From: Ilyonectria destructans
Taxonomy: Eukaryota > Ascomycota > Sordariomycetes > Hypocreales > Nectriaceae
Reading direction: 5' to 3'
Assembly (NCBI GenBank): GCA_020740775.1
Contig: JAHEWK010000004.1
Span: 2,046,001 to 2,110,000, forward strand
DNA: 64,000 nucleotides
Below are positions 24,977 to 35,777 of the stretch, in pieces. The notes under the pieces are model-generated. The model searched no databases, had not been told where the DNA came from, and worked only from the letters and a program-made list of their open reading frames with translations. How positions within the stretch are numbered: the first letter of the stretch is position 1; each line of letters opens with the position of its first letter. The position numbers and the translations under genes are program-made.

Positions 24977-25516
24977 CTATTTCGATTCCTCTTCGTCTTT
25001 AGGTGGAGGCGGGGGAGGCGCGTCCTTTCGTCGCTCGTATCGCTTTTCCGGGTCGAGCACTCCGAAGAGGTAGTTCGTCTTTCGTCGGATCTGTGGAATC
25101 GTCAGCGAAATGTCCACCACGGTGTTCAATAAAAGGACTGACTTCTTCAGAGGGCTTGTACTTCTGCCCCCACCATTCGAACTCCGAGTAGAACAGGATC
25201 CAGACGAGCGCCGCTACATAGATGTCAGCCGAGGAAACCGGGAGGCTCTGGGTTGCGCGCGGAGAGACCAACCGACAATGGTGATGAGCTGGGCGAGCTT
25301 GACGCCCTTCTCCCATCTAGGAGACCGGCTCGCAAGCATAATGCGCCGCTTGTACTTCTTCTCGAACCGCAGCTGCTGCTGAACGGTAAGTTCCTTGAAG
25401 TTGGGCGGCCACACCTTTCGCGCCTTGTAGGGATTGTTGGCCACCGACAGGGGCGTCCTTCGCAGTAGGGGCCCTTTTGCCGACGCGGCCATACGTCGAA
25501 AGAGTGTCGGGAACAT
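24977..25516 (-). CDS. Small single-pass protein, probably mitochondrial, function unknown
   Basis: Three exons, 25516-25273, 25213-25143 and 25090-24977, 142 aa. The N-terminus (MFPTLFRRMAASAKGPLLRR) is a typical basic presequence. A conserved-looking block follows, VWPPNFKELTVQQQLRFEKKYKRR, then one hydrophobic helix (KLAQLITIVAALVWILFYSEF), then a basic segment and a proline run ending in an acidic DEEESK tail. All three exons join in phase, which supports the gene being real. The WPPNF..L....QLRFEKKYKRR block looks like that of a conserved fungal family, but I cannot name it. Probably an inner-membrane protein with its C-terminus outside the matrix; that is inference. Divergent from the leucyl-tRNA synthetase gene. 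Confidence 0.75.
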
Positions 25517-25934
25517 GGCGATCGGGTAACCGGCCTTGCCTCTGACTCAATGGCAAGATGAAGCTGCGGAGAGTCGTTCTTCTTCTAGAAGGTGGCCGTG
25601 ACGCACGAGTCTTGAAAAGTGACCGACGACGGGTTGTGACGCCACAGCACCGCCTCGTATCGCAAATGCACTAGCCACATGTAGTGCACATCCCGCACTT
25701 CTGGCGCCTCCCACTATTGCCCCGCGATTTTCACCCCTCCTCCGAGTCCTCTCAGGTCTGACTCCAAACCGTGACTCAAAATTTCCCAGGGCGGAATTCC
25801 AAGGTATTTATGCAGTGTCTCTTCCTCTCCAGTGGGAGAGCGAACCAGACCGAAACTAATGCCAATTTATTCGTAGCACCGCAGATTTGTCGGTTCTTGA
25901 AGCAATTCCGGTTACGGCGTACGAGACCCCAACC
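25517..25934. promoter_or_regulatory. Divergent promoter between the small mitochondrial protein and LeuRS genes
   Basis: 418 bp between opposite start codons, so both promoters lie here. No distinct motif is claimed. Confidence 0.4.
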
Positions 25935-28900
25935 ATGGCTTCAACAGACTCCGTTCCCCAAGCCATGGAGGCTTTGACTATTTCCAAGACCAAGGAGCTC
26001 AAGGGCGTTCGTGGAGCCGTTCCTATCTTTTGATGGACATTTTGAGCTAACCTTTAACCACAGACCGAGAAGCGTGACTCCTTGATCGCTATCGAAAAGA
26101 AGTACCAGCAGAAGTGGCAGGAGGATGGCGTCTTCCAGCCCGATGCTCCCTCGACGACCGAGATCCCCCTCCACTCCATCTCCGCCGCCGAAGTCCGAGA
26201 AAAACATCCCAAGTTCTTCGGATGCATGGCATACCCCTACATGAACGGCACCCTGCACGCTGGCCACTCGTTCTCCGTGAGCAAGGTCGAGTTCGCCGCC
26301 GGTGTCGCGCGGATGCAGGGCAAGCGGGCCCTGTTTCCCATGGGCTTCCACTGCACCGGTATGCCCATCAAGGCCTGCGCCGACAAGCTGGTCAACGAGA
26401 TCAAGATGTTTGGCCAGAACTTCGAGGGATACAACCCAGACGAGGAGGTTGCCGAGGAGAAGCCCGCCGCGAAGCAGACCAAGGAGGACCCCACCAAGTT
26501 CACCGCGAAGAAGGGCAAGGCCGCTGCCAAGACCGTCAAGATGAAGTACCAGTTCCAGATCATGCAGGCCATTGGAATCCCGACCGAGGAAATCCACCAA
26601 TTCGCCGATTCCCAGCACTGGTTGAAGTACTTCCCTCCCCTGGCTAAGCGCGATCTGACCAACTTCGGCTGCCGTATCGATTGGCGCCGATCTTTCGTCA
26701 CCACCGACGCCAACCCTTACTACGATGCCTTCGTTCGATGGCAGATGAACCGCCTCAAGGAGCTGCAGAAGATCAAGTTCGGCAAGCGATACACCATCTA
26801 CTCGATCAAAGATGGCCAGCCCTGTATGGACCACGACCGAGCTGAGGGCGAGGCCGTCATGCCCCAGGAGTACACTGCCCTGAAGCTCAAGGTTCTCGAG
26901 TGGGCTCCCAAGGCGGCTGAGGCCGTCCAGGGCAAGACCCCCGAGGGCTCCAACTTCTTCCTCGTTCCCGCGACCCTGCGACCCGAGACCATGTACGGAC
27001 AGACGTGCTGTTTCGTTGGCCCCAAGATCACCTATGGTGTCTTCAAGGTGAACGACACCGACTACTACGTCATCACTGACCGAGCTGCCCGCAACATGGC
27101 TTACCAGGGCGTCTTCGCTACCGAGGGTGTCATTGAGAAGGTTGCTGAGATCGCCGGTACCGACATTGTGGGCACCCTGATCAACGCTCCCCTGTCTCTG
27201 CACACAGAGGGTGTGCGTGTCTTGCCCATGGAGACCGTGCTGCCCACCAAGGGTACTGGCGTCGTTACTTCTGTACCCTCCGACAGCCCTGATGATTACG
27301 CAACTATCACCGATCTCGCCAAGAAGGCCGACTACTACGGCATCAAGAAGGAGTGGGCCGAGCTGGAGATTTTCCCCATTATCCAGACTCCCTCGTACGG
27401 CGACCTGTGCGCGCCGTTCCTGGTCAAGAAACTCAAGATCGCTTCTCCCAAGGACACCAAGCAGCTGGAGGAGGCCAAGGAGCTGGCTTACAAGGAAGGT
27501 TTCTACCAGGGTGTCTTAAAGGTCGGCGAGTTTAAGGGCGAGAAGGTCGAAGTTGCCAAGCCCAAGGTCCGACAACAGATGATTGATGCTGGGGACGCCT
27601 TTGCCTACTCGGAGCCCGAGCGCAAGGTTGTCAGCCGATCTGGTGATGACTGCATCGTGTCCCTCATGGACCAGTGGTACTTGGACTACGGTGAGGAGTC
27701 ATGGAAGCAGACTGCCCTGAAGTGGGTCGAGAACGCCGACGGAAAGGGTCTGGAGACCTACACTCCGGAGACCAAGAACGGCTTTGAGAGTGTCCTGAAC
27801 TGGCTGAACCAGTGGGCTTGCGCTCGCAGCTTTGGTCTCGGTTCTAGACTGCCTTGGGACCCTCAGTTCCTGGTTGAGAGTCTGAGTGATTCAACCATCT
27901 ACATGGCCTACTACACGGTCGCCCATTACCTGCACAAGGACTTATTCGGCCGCACCAAGGGTGTTGGTAACGTTGGCCCTGAGCAGATGACCGACGACGT
28001 GTGGGACTACATTTTCTGCCGCCGTGACCTGAGCGACGACATCATCAACGATTGCAAGATCCCCAAGGAGACCTTGGAGAGCATGCGACGTGAGTTCGAG
28101 TACTTCTATCCCCTCGATGTGCGAGTTTCCGGAAAGGACTTGATCCCCAACCACTTGACGTTCTTCCTGTACGTCCACTTGGCCGTTTTCCCTCCGGAGT
28201 ACTGGCCCCGTAGCATCCGAGCCAACGGCCACTTGATGTTGAACGGCGAGAAGATGAGCAAGAGTACCGGAAACTTCATGACTCTGAACGACTTGACGTC
28301 CAAATACGGTGCTGATGCGTCCCGAATCGCCCTGGCTGATTCCGGTGATGGTGTCAACGACGCCAACTTCGAGGAGGACGTTGCTGACAACAACATCCTG
28401 CGTCTGTTCAACCTGCGCGAGTGGTGCGAGGAGATGGTGCGCGACCAGGACCAGCTTCGGGCTGGGGAGACCAACCCGTTCCAGGACGCCCTTTTCAACA
28501 ACGAGATGAACGAGCATGCTCATGAGGCTATCCAGCAGTACGCCAACACCAACTACAAGCTGGCCCTCAAAGCTGGTCTGTACGAGCTGACTAGCGCCCG
28601 TGACTTCTACCGCGAGGCTTGTGCTGCTGCCAACATTAAGATGCACAAGGACCTCATCCTCCGCTACATTGAGCTGCAGGCCCTGTTGCTGGCCGTCGTT
28701 GCTCCTCACTGGTCTGAGCACATCTGGCTGGAGGTTCTGAAGAGGGAGGGCACTATTCACAATGCCCGATTCCCCGAAATCGGTCCCATCGACGCTGGCC
28801 TGTCCGCCAAGCGAGACTACGTCCGCAACACTGCTTCCAACGTCAACTCGGCCGAAGGTCAGCAGCTGAAGAAGAAGGCCAAGGGCAAGGAGACGTCATT

Positions 28901-29354
28901 CGACCCCAAGAAGCCCAAGAAGTTGACCATCTTCATGACGGACAAGTTCCCCGCATGGCAGGCCAAGTACATTGACCTGCTCAAGGAGATGTGGGACCCT
29001 GCGACCAACTCGGTCAACGACAAGGAGCTGAATGGCAAGATTGGCAAGATGGGCGAGATGAAGAAGGCAATGCCTTTCGTTCAAGGCCTAAAGAGACGCC
29101 TGCAGTCCGGTGAGCCCGCCAGCGTGGTCCTGGAGCAGAAGCTCGCTTTCGATGAGAGGGAGACTCTCCTTCAGATGGTGCCTGGTCTGACACGAACCGG
29201 CGGCCTGGTGGCTTGCGACACTCTGGCTGTCGAAGAGGGCGGCAAGAAGGCCGTGAACCTCGTGGATGGCAAGGAAGTTGAGGTTTCGGCACCCAATGCC
29301 GGCAACGCTGTGCCTGGTCAGCCCAATTTCTTCTTTGAGAACGTGGAAGTTTAA
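25935..29354 (+). CDS. Leucyl-tRNA synthetase, cytosolic
   Basis: Charges cytosolic tRNA-Leu. Two exons: 25935-26006 (24 codons) and 26064-29354, 1120 aa, close to the yeast enzyme (Cdc60). Class I signatures are present: the HIGH-type motif HAGH at residues 89-92 after AYPYMNGTL, and KMSKS at 754-758. The large editing insertion (CP1) lies between, with LRPETMYGQTCCF and the threonine-rich GTGVVTSVPSDSPDD. The C-terminal domain is archaeal/eukaryotic type. The 57-nt intron uses a GTTCGT donor. The N-terminus lacks a mitochondrial presequence, so this is the cytosolic form. Several long open frames on the opposite strand (for example 25941-27203) are shadows of its codon bias. Confidence 0.97.
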
Positions 29355-30907
29355 GGGGTGCGGGTATGAGAGGGAAGGCTAGACCTATTCGTACACACAT
29401 GAATTGTAGATGAAAAAAATAGGGCATGGATGATCAAGTAGACAAGGACCTGCTATGACACAGTATTATGTAGAGAAGATTTCAAAATTGCGGAATTGTG
29501 CTACGCTGTAATGACCATGTCCATGGTAGACAACACGGCTGTCTCGGATGCAGCTTGGAGGTTGGAGTTTCAAATGGGCTGCATTTGCCACAGGTGGTCG
29601 GCACACCCACAGGTTTGATACAAAAGCTCGTAATTCTGCATCTGCCGAAGTAATGCAGCATCATGTTGACATTGTGGCGGCTAATTGGAGTGTTTTCCCA
29701 TGTTGTAGTGCGTTGCCCCAGCCACGGATGATGCACGAAACGGGCTGGCGACGCTTAAAGTTGCGTCACCCAATGGATGATTGGGGACTGCCGCAGGTGT
29801 GGTGGAAGTTTGTTTGTGGGTGGTTGGGGATACTCCGTAGACAACCAAGTGTCAGGGCTTATGCCGTTTTGTGGCATCCGTATCTTCCCGTGCTTTGTAC
29901 TCAGTCCAAGATGGAAGCATCCAGGCCGTGGCACTTTTTTTTCTCTCCCATCGTCTTGGTTAGTTTGAATGCTTTGATAACGAAGCCGCTGTAAGCGAGC
30001 AGTGAGCCTGAGAGTCAAGCCACACCCTGTCAAGTGTCAGTGCCGATTCCGAGATAGATCAAGAACTAAACACATTTAGGGCTGAATCTGCCTGGTTTAG
30101 TCGAAGCGATTCCTCAATGGACTGGCGGTATCTGGACTGAGGTACTATCATGTTCGTCCAATTGGCCCGTGTGGAGGCCCGTGGAGGCTAGAGCAATCCT
30201 TGGCCGCGATGGGGTGATATGACGCAACATGTCGATTGGATCACGGCTGTCCTAATGCACTCCAGTCTGGAACTGACTTCGCCCAGCCTCCCCTCGGCCA
30301 GCTAGCATCGTCATTTTCTCCACAGTCGGTACACTCAGCCCCGTTATCAGAGTTCTCGGGAGTGAGATGATGCATGGGCGGGCTGCCTCAGAAAAGCCCA
30401 TGGCTGGACCAATGGCGCAGTCTCCGAAGTGGCGAGCCACAGTCTTATTTTCGTCGGCCGAATTGCCGCTGCTGAGCAGTACCCAAGTTAGGTAGCCCAT
30501 GAGTCGTCTCGGATAGCGCCGTTCCCAGTTGCTGACTATTATTGGACATTGGGACTCGGAAAAGGCGACATGTACTAGCGGTATGTACCATGCATGACTG
30601 CATGTACGTCGGTGGTCGGGCCGGGTTGCGATGATGCAAGCCACCCGTTATCATGTTGGTGGGCGGAAGCCGGCCAAGTCGTGCTTGGAGGCCTGGGATA
30701 CGTTTATAACTTGTCAATAGTTCCTCCGTCTCTGGAAGTTGGCTCCCAAGCATCTTCTCTTCCCAACTCTCAAAGATTATCCGTTCTGATTCCTGAAGCC
30801 ATTAAAGACTCATCTTCTTGGCCTCGTCTCTCGTTTCAACCAACATCCTGAACGCAACTCCTACAACACAACACAACACAACACACCCACTCTCTAAACA
30901 ATTCACC
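29355..30907. other. Intergenic region after LeuRS
   Basis: About 1.5 kb. Short open frames on both strands (such as 29548-29994 plus and 30252-30753 minus) have no recognisable character. Just before the next gene is an ACAAC microsatellite (30863-30884). No RNA gene or mobile element is seen. Confidence 0.4.
30863..30884 (+). repeat. ACAAC pentanucleotide microsatellite
   Basis: About four and a half tandem ACAAC units in the leader, 24 bp before the start codon of the small secreted protein. Confidence 0.85.
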
Positions 30908-31265
30908 ATGCGTTTTTCTCACGTTATCGCTCTCGCCGGTGCCGCGACCGCCTATGTGGTCCCCGTCGACACCGTCACCTACGTGACTACTCCCGTCCCT
31001 CACAGCAACTATACCACTACCACAGTGTATCCCGTTGTACCAACCTCGAAGAGTAAGCCAACCAAGTCTTTCCCTGTTGTTTGGATAAGAGAGCTAACAA
31101 GAAACAGCATACCCCTCCAACGGGACCACCACCCCTAGCGCCCCCACCACCACCACCACTCCCACTGGGCCTCCCCCCGTCACTGGCGGCGCTGTTCCCC
31201 AGAGCACGCGCGGCTCCCTGGCTGCTCTGATGGTTCTTGTTGCTGCAGGCCTTGTTGTTCTGTAA
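30908..31265 (+). CDS. Small secreted protein with GPI-anchor-type C-terminus
   Basis: Two exons, 30908-31052 and 31108-31265, 100 aa. The N-terminus is a signal peptide (MRFSHVIALAGAATA). The mature part is short, rich in Thr, Val, Pro and Tyr (TVTYVTTPVPHSNYTTTTVY) and has a long run of threonines and prolines suited to O-glycosylation. The C-terminus has the GPI pattern: a small-residue region (GGAVPQSTRGS) followed by a hydrophobic tail that ends the protein. No cysteines. A cell-wall or surface mannoprotein is inferred; no named family. Without the intron the second half would be lost, so gene finders may truncate it. Confidence 0.75.
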
Positions 31266-32089
31266 AGATGAAGTGATGGATTGAAGAAGTTATGAATTGA
31301 TGCGCAAGAGATACTGGGGCGGGCCGGAATACAATACACAAGAGACCATGGCCAGGCATATGACTGGAGGCGGCTGGTACAGGACTCCCCGAGGCAATAT
31401 CGCCTCGCGACATTAATAGTAATAGTATATACCCATAATCAACATAATAATTTCTCGCACTACATAAACTGTGCCTTCATTCGAGTGAAATGGCATTAAG
31501 TTTCGTGGATAAATGGTGTCAGGATGGGAGTGATTTGTCGCGCAAGATAAATTGCAAGTGTGTTTCGTACCATCTTCTAGCTGTTCGCTATGGGCGGTAG
31601 GAGTAATATCTGATGTTCTTGCTCGCCTTTCCATTCAATACAAGGTTAGATACCTATCTTGACTCGGCGCTGAATTTGTTTCCATGTAATCGTATATCGA
31701 TTGTCGCGACTTCAGCCCGAAGTGCCGTAATCCTCGTCATGTGCTTTGAGGATATCCTGACGTGCTATGCTTCGTGAGTTGACTGCAAAAGTCGCTCGCT
31801 ACCATCTTGCTCTAGCAGACTAACAGTACTCTCCTTAGTATTCGTACCCAGAGCGCCTAGGCGATATCCAATATTATAAAGGGATTTGTGATTTAGTAGA
31901 TGCACTCTCGGTGGGGTCTGATCCCTCAGCACATGCCCAACAATTTGTCAGGGCAAATGTGGGATATTCGTAGGTGTAGACTTTCGAGGTCGAAGCGAAA
32001 TGCCACTGGCATCGACACTTTGTTGGATAGCGGATGTCTCGGGGAGTCGGCGCGACTGTTCAAGGTCGGTCGTGTGCGACTTGGGGTAA
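31266..32089. other. Intergenic region between the small secreted protein and DPH3 (convergent)
   Basis: Roughly 0.8 kb of somewhat AT-richer DNA with stop codons in all frames. No feature supported. Confidence 0.4.
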
Positions 32090-32399
32090 TCAGGCAGCGA
32101 TGGGAACTTGGCCGCCGGAAGCGCCAGAGGAAGGAGGCTGCGGCAAATCATCCTAGAGGGTGTTAGGTTTGAAAGGAATGTCAATAAATTGAAGGACTCA
32201 CCAGATCAAAGATGACGCGGATCATGAGACTGCAGCTGGGGCAGACGGCGATGTCCTGCTCGTCAAGCAGATCGTCGAGGGCAATAGAGAACTTGTCGCC
32301 GCAGGGACAGGGGTAGTGGTAGACCTGCATGGCCTCGTCCCAGGTCATGTCCTCGATTTCGATCTCATCGTAGATGGAGAGGTTCTCGTCGTCAGACAT
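32090..32399 (-). CDS. DPH3: Diphthamide biosynthesis protein 3 (DPH3/KTI11), CSL zinc ribbon
   Basis: Small electron-carrier zinc/iron protein that supports the Dph1-Dph2 radical step of diphthamide synthesis on eEF2 and also works with Elongator. Two exons, 32399-32202 and 32152-32090, 86 aa. The acidic start ([15 protein letters not shown]) leads to the four-cysteine ribbon: CPCGDKF then [13 protein letters not shown]. The second exon adds 20 residues ([12 protein letters not shown] and onward) typical of the variable family tail. The intron (GTGAGT donor, CTAG acceptor) is 49 nt. Divergent from the ABCD transporter with 644 bp between starts. Confidence 0.94.
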
Positions 32400-33043
32400 T
32401 TTGGCGGCGGGATGCAGTCGTCTCGGGGAGTGAGAGTTGGGTCGTGAAGGCCGTGTGACGAGAGATGGAAAATGTTGCCCCGCGATGCGACGGCAAGAAA
32501 ATCCGGGCCTTCCCCCGCCAGGTGTGGCGCATGAGATTGTGATTGCGGATAAGAGAGGAATGTGGCGGGTGGAATTCCGGGGCAGGCGCTCATACTCCAC
32601 TGTCAAATGTCTATCACATGCCGACGGGAAGGAGCTGAGTGTGGGGAGGCGCTGCCGTGACCTGCCCCGGACTCGCTTCGGCCGAGGGAGGAGCTTTGGG
32701 AAGTCCACTCACGAGCCAGTCCCAGGAACAGGGCCAGAACCATGACCACCGCTGACAGCCATGTAGCTGTCCAAGCAGCTTCTCTACCTTACCGACTCTC
32801 CGCTTCATCTCCAGATATCGTAGACGCGGTCCCCCGTCGCCCTTTCCTCGCCGATTCCTGGGGAATCCGCCTCCCGATGCGCCGCTCGTGACGTGACGTG
32901 ACGTCGTTGCACCCCCGGTTTCAAACCACCACCCCTTCTCCCACTAACATCACCACCGCCATCGCCATCGCCATCGCCACCATCCACTCTCAATTCCACC
33001 ACCCCGCGACCTCCCGGGCCCCTTTCGTACCCGCGGCGCCGCC
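32400..33043. promoter_or_regulatory. Divergent promoter between DPH3 and the ABCD transporter gene
   Basis: 644 bp between opposite start codons, with a GCCATC-type trinucleotide-like repeat (about 32958-32978) and tandem ACGTG strings near 32889-32905 close to the transporter start. The function of these is not established. Confidence 0.4.
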
Positions 33044-35328
33044 ATGGCCTCGCAGTCGAAACTCTTCCTGCCCGGAGACCGCACCCTCCGCGGCCTCGTC
33101 TCGCGCCTCACAGGGCTCTACGTCTCGAACCGCACCCGCATCTCCCGCGCCGTCTGGATTACCCTCTTTCTCGCCCTTGCCAACCGCATCCGCCATGCCA
33201 TCTCCGAGCAAAAGGCCGCTTCCGTACGCGAAGCTGCCAACCGCGCCGCCCGCCGCGGTACCACGTCCAGCGGCAGCGAGGAGACGCCTCGGAAGAAGGT
33301 CGAGCTGAATCGCGACTTCTTCCGCTCCCTCCTGCGCCTGTTGCGCATCGTCGTCCCCGGATGGCGCAGCAAAGAGGCCAGGCTGTTGATGAGCCACAGC
33401 TTCTTTTTGGTGGTGAGGACACTCATCAGCCTGCGCGTCGCTGAGATGGACGGTGCCATCGTCAAGGCCCTGGTCAAGGGCAATGGCAAGGAGTTTCTCA
33501 AGCGCATCGTCTGGTGGATGCTGATTGCTGTGCCGGCCACATTCACCAATTCAATGGTGAGCATCGCAACCAACCCAACTTAATTTAACATGCACTGACC
33601 CGCCCACTAGCTATCATATCACCAAGCAGAGCTGTCGCTGAAGTATCGGACACGTCTCACGCAGAACATTCACGACAAGTACCTCTCCAATTTGACCTTC
33701 TACGGCATCTCGGCGCTGGATGACCGAATAAAGAACCCGGATCAGTTGATCGCCGTCGATGTGTCCAAGTTCTCCAACAGCCTCGCCGAGCTCTACAGCA
33801 ACCTGGCAAAGCCCATGCTGGACATGGTGAGTTGACTCCTCCACCATCCTGCGCATACCTGCTAACTATTGATAGACTATTTACACCTACTCTCTCTCCA
33901 AGAGCGTTGGTGGTGAGGGTGTCGTCTTCATGTCACTCCTTGTGCAACTCTCGGCAAACGTCATGAGGGCGCTGACCCCGCCATTCGGCAAGTACGTCGC
34001 CGATGAAGCTCGGCTCGAAGGAGAATTCCGCTTCCAGCACTCGCGCCTCATCGATTACAGCGAGGAGATTGCCCTCTACGGCGGTCACAGGGCAGAAAAA
34101 GACACACTCGACAAGGGTTACTTCACACTCATTAAGCACGTCAACCACATCCTACGGCGGCGCTTCTACCACGGCTTCATGGAGGACTTCGTCATCAAGT
34201 ACTTTTGGGGCGCCTTGGGTCTGCTGCTTTGCAGTGGCCCTGTATTCATCAAGATGCCCGGACACATCGTTATGAACATGGGTGATCGGACTGAGGCGTT
34301 CGTAACCAACCGACGCATGCTCCTGTCCGCCTCGGATGCTTTTGGCCGCATCATGTTCTCTTACCGGGAAGTAATGGAGCTGGCAGGATACACGTCTCGC
34401 GTTGCCACACTCCTTGATGTTATGGACGATGTGCAGTCAGGTCATTTTGAGAAGAAGCTCGTCTCGTCATCAGGCACCGAAGGCAACGAGTCGGTCCTCA
34501 AGGGACGAGGAACAGTCCATGAGAGCAAGGATATTACCTTCATCGACGTGTAAGTGAAATCTCATTCAAACTGGTTGCGTATACTAATAGCAACTCACCA
34601 GGCCTATCATCTCCCCCAACGGTGACGTTCTTATCAAGGCCTTGTCCTTTTCTCTGGGGCATGGCGACCACCTCCTCGTCGTTGGCCCCAATGGGTGCGG
34701 CAAGTCCTCCCTGTTCCGCATCCTCGGCGGTCTATGGCCCGTCTATGGTGGCACCGTTCACAAGCCTCCATTCCATGCGATCTTCTATATCCCCCAGCGA
34801 CCCTACCTGTCCCGCGGCTCGCTCCGCCAGCAGATTATCTACCCCGACTCACTGCGCCAGATGCGTGCTCGCGGCGTTACTGACGCCGACCTGCTTGCTA
34901 TTCTCAAGACGCTTGGCCTCGACCACCTCGTCGACCTCTACGAGGAGAGCTGGGACGCCGAGGCCGAGTGGCGCGATGTCCTCTCAGGCGGCCTCCAGCA
35001 GCGCGTCGCCATGGCGCGCCTCTTCTACCACCGCCCCCGCTACGCCATCCTCGACGAGTGCACCAGCAGCGTCACGCTCGACACGGAGAAGACCATGTAC
35101 GACACAGCAAAGGCCCTTGGTATCACCCTCATGACCGTCAGCCACCGCCGCAGCCTGTGGAAGTATCACACCCACATCCTGCAGTTCGATGGACAGGGTA
35201 ACTACGTCTTTACCCGCCTCGATGCCGACCGTCGCCTGAAGCTCGAGGATGAGCGTGAGGAGCTCGAGGTTCGCCTGCGACAGGTGCCCGAACTGGAGCG
35301 CCGGATTGCCGAGTTGACAGCTGCATGA
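33044..35328 (+). CDS. Peroxisomal ABC half-transporter, ABCD family (PXA1/PXA2 type)
   Basis: Imports long-chain fatty acids or acyl-CoAs into peroxisomes for beta-oxidation, working as a dimer of half-transporters. Four exons, 33044-33556, 33611-33826, 33876-34549 and 34602-35328, 709 aa. The N-terminal half is the ABCD membrane domain ([37 protein letters not shown], an EAA-like loop). The nucleotide-binding domain is intact: Walker A GPNGCGKS at 496-503, signature LSGG at 595-598, Walker B YAILDE at 615-620 and His649 of the H-loop. The ending is a coiled, charged segment. Whether it is the PXA1 or PXA2 orthologue cannot be decided by eye; the shorter length slightly favours PXA2. Confidence 0.93.
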
Positions 35329-35777
35329 GAGAGGGAAGTCTTTTGCCGAAGAGGAAATACGAAATAGAGGTACCGAGGAGACGTGCCATGTATTGTCATG
35401 CCATCTGTACCAGTGTAGAATAGTGACCTAATTTAGTTCCAAAGCAAAGCGATATCCTTCTCCCTAAACTTGCCCGTATTTCTAAGTGAACGGATTTGAT
35501 CATTTTATAACGAAGAGTCTTGCTTCCCTGGCCTCTGTTATGTTTATCAAGAACAACAAAATAAGAGATTGGTGTTATGTGCTATATTCGTTCTGTATCC
35601 AGTTTGTTCCTTTCTGCATGCTCAACATCAACATCCACTGACATCTATCAACACCACTCCAATCTGAAGGGTATCCAAAAACAAGAAAATGCAGCAATTG
35701 TACAAGGCCATAACTTTCAGTATACCCCCAACACCATATCGTAACAAAGAAGAGTCATTGTCGTCATCGTTGCCCAT
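35329..35777. other. Intergenic region between ABCD transporter and RBR ligase (convergent)
   Basis: About 450 bp of AT-richer DNA between two converging stop codons. No other feature seen. Confidence 0.4.

Noticed and set aside
25941..27203. 420-codon open frame on the minus strand
   Set aside because: It lies entirely antisense to the leucyl-tRNA synthetase gene; its translation is Gly/Leu/Val/Asp-rich, as expected from reading GC-biased codons backwards.
27942..28760. 272-codon open frame on the minus strand
   Set aside because: Antisense shadow of the leucyl-tRNA synthetase gene.
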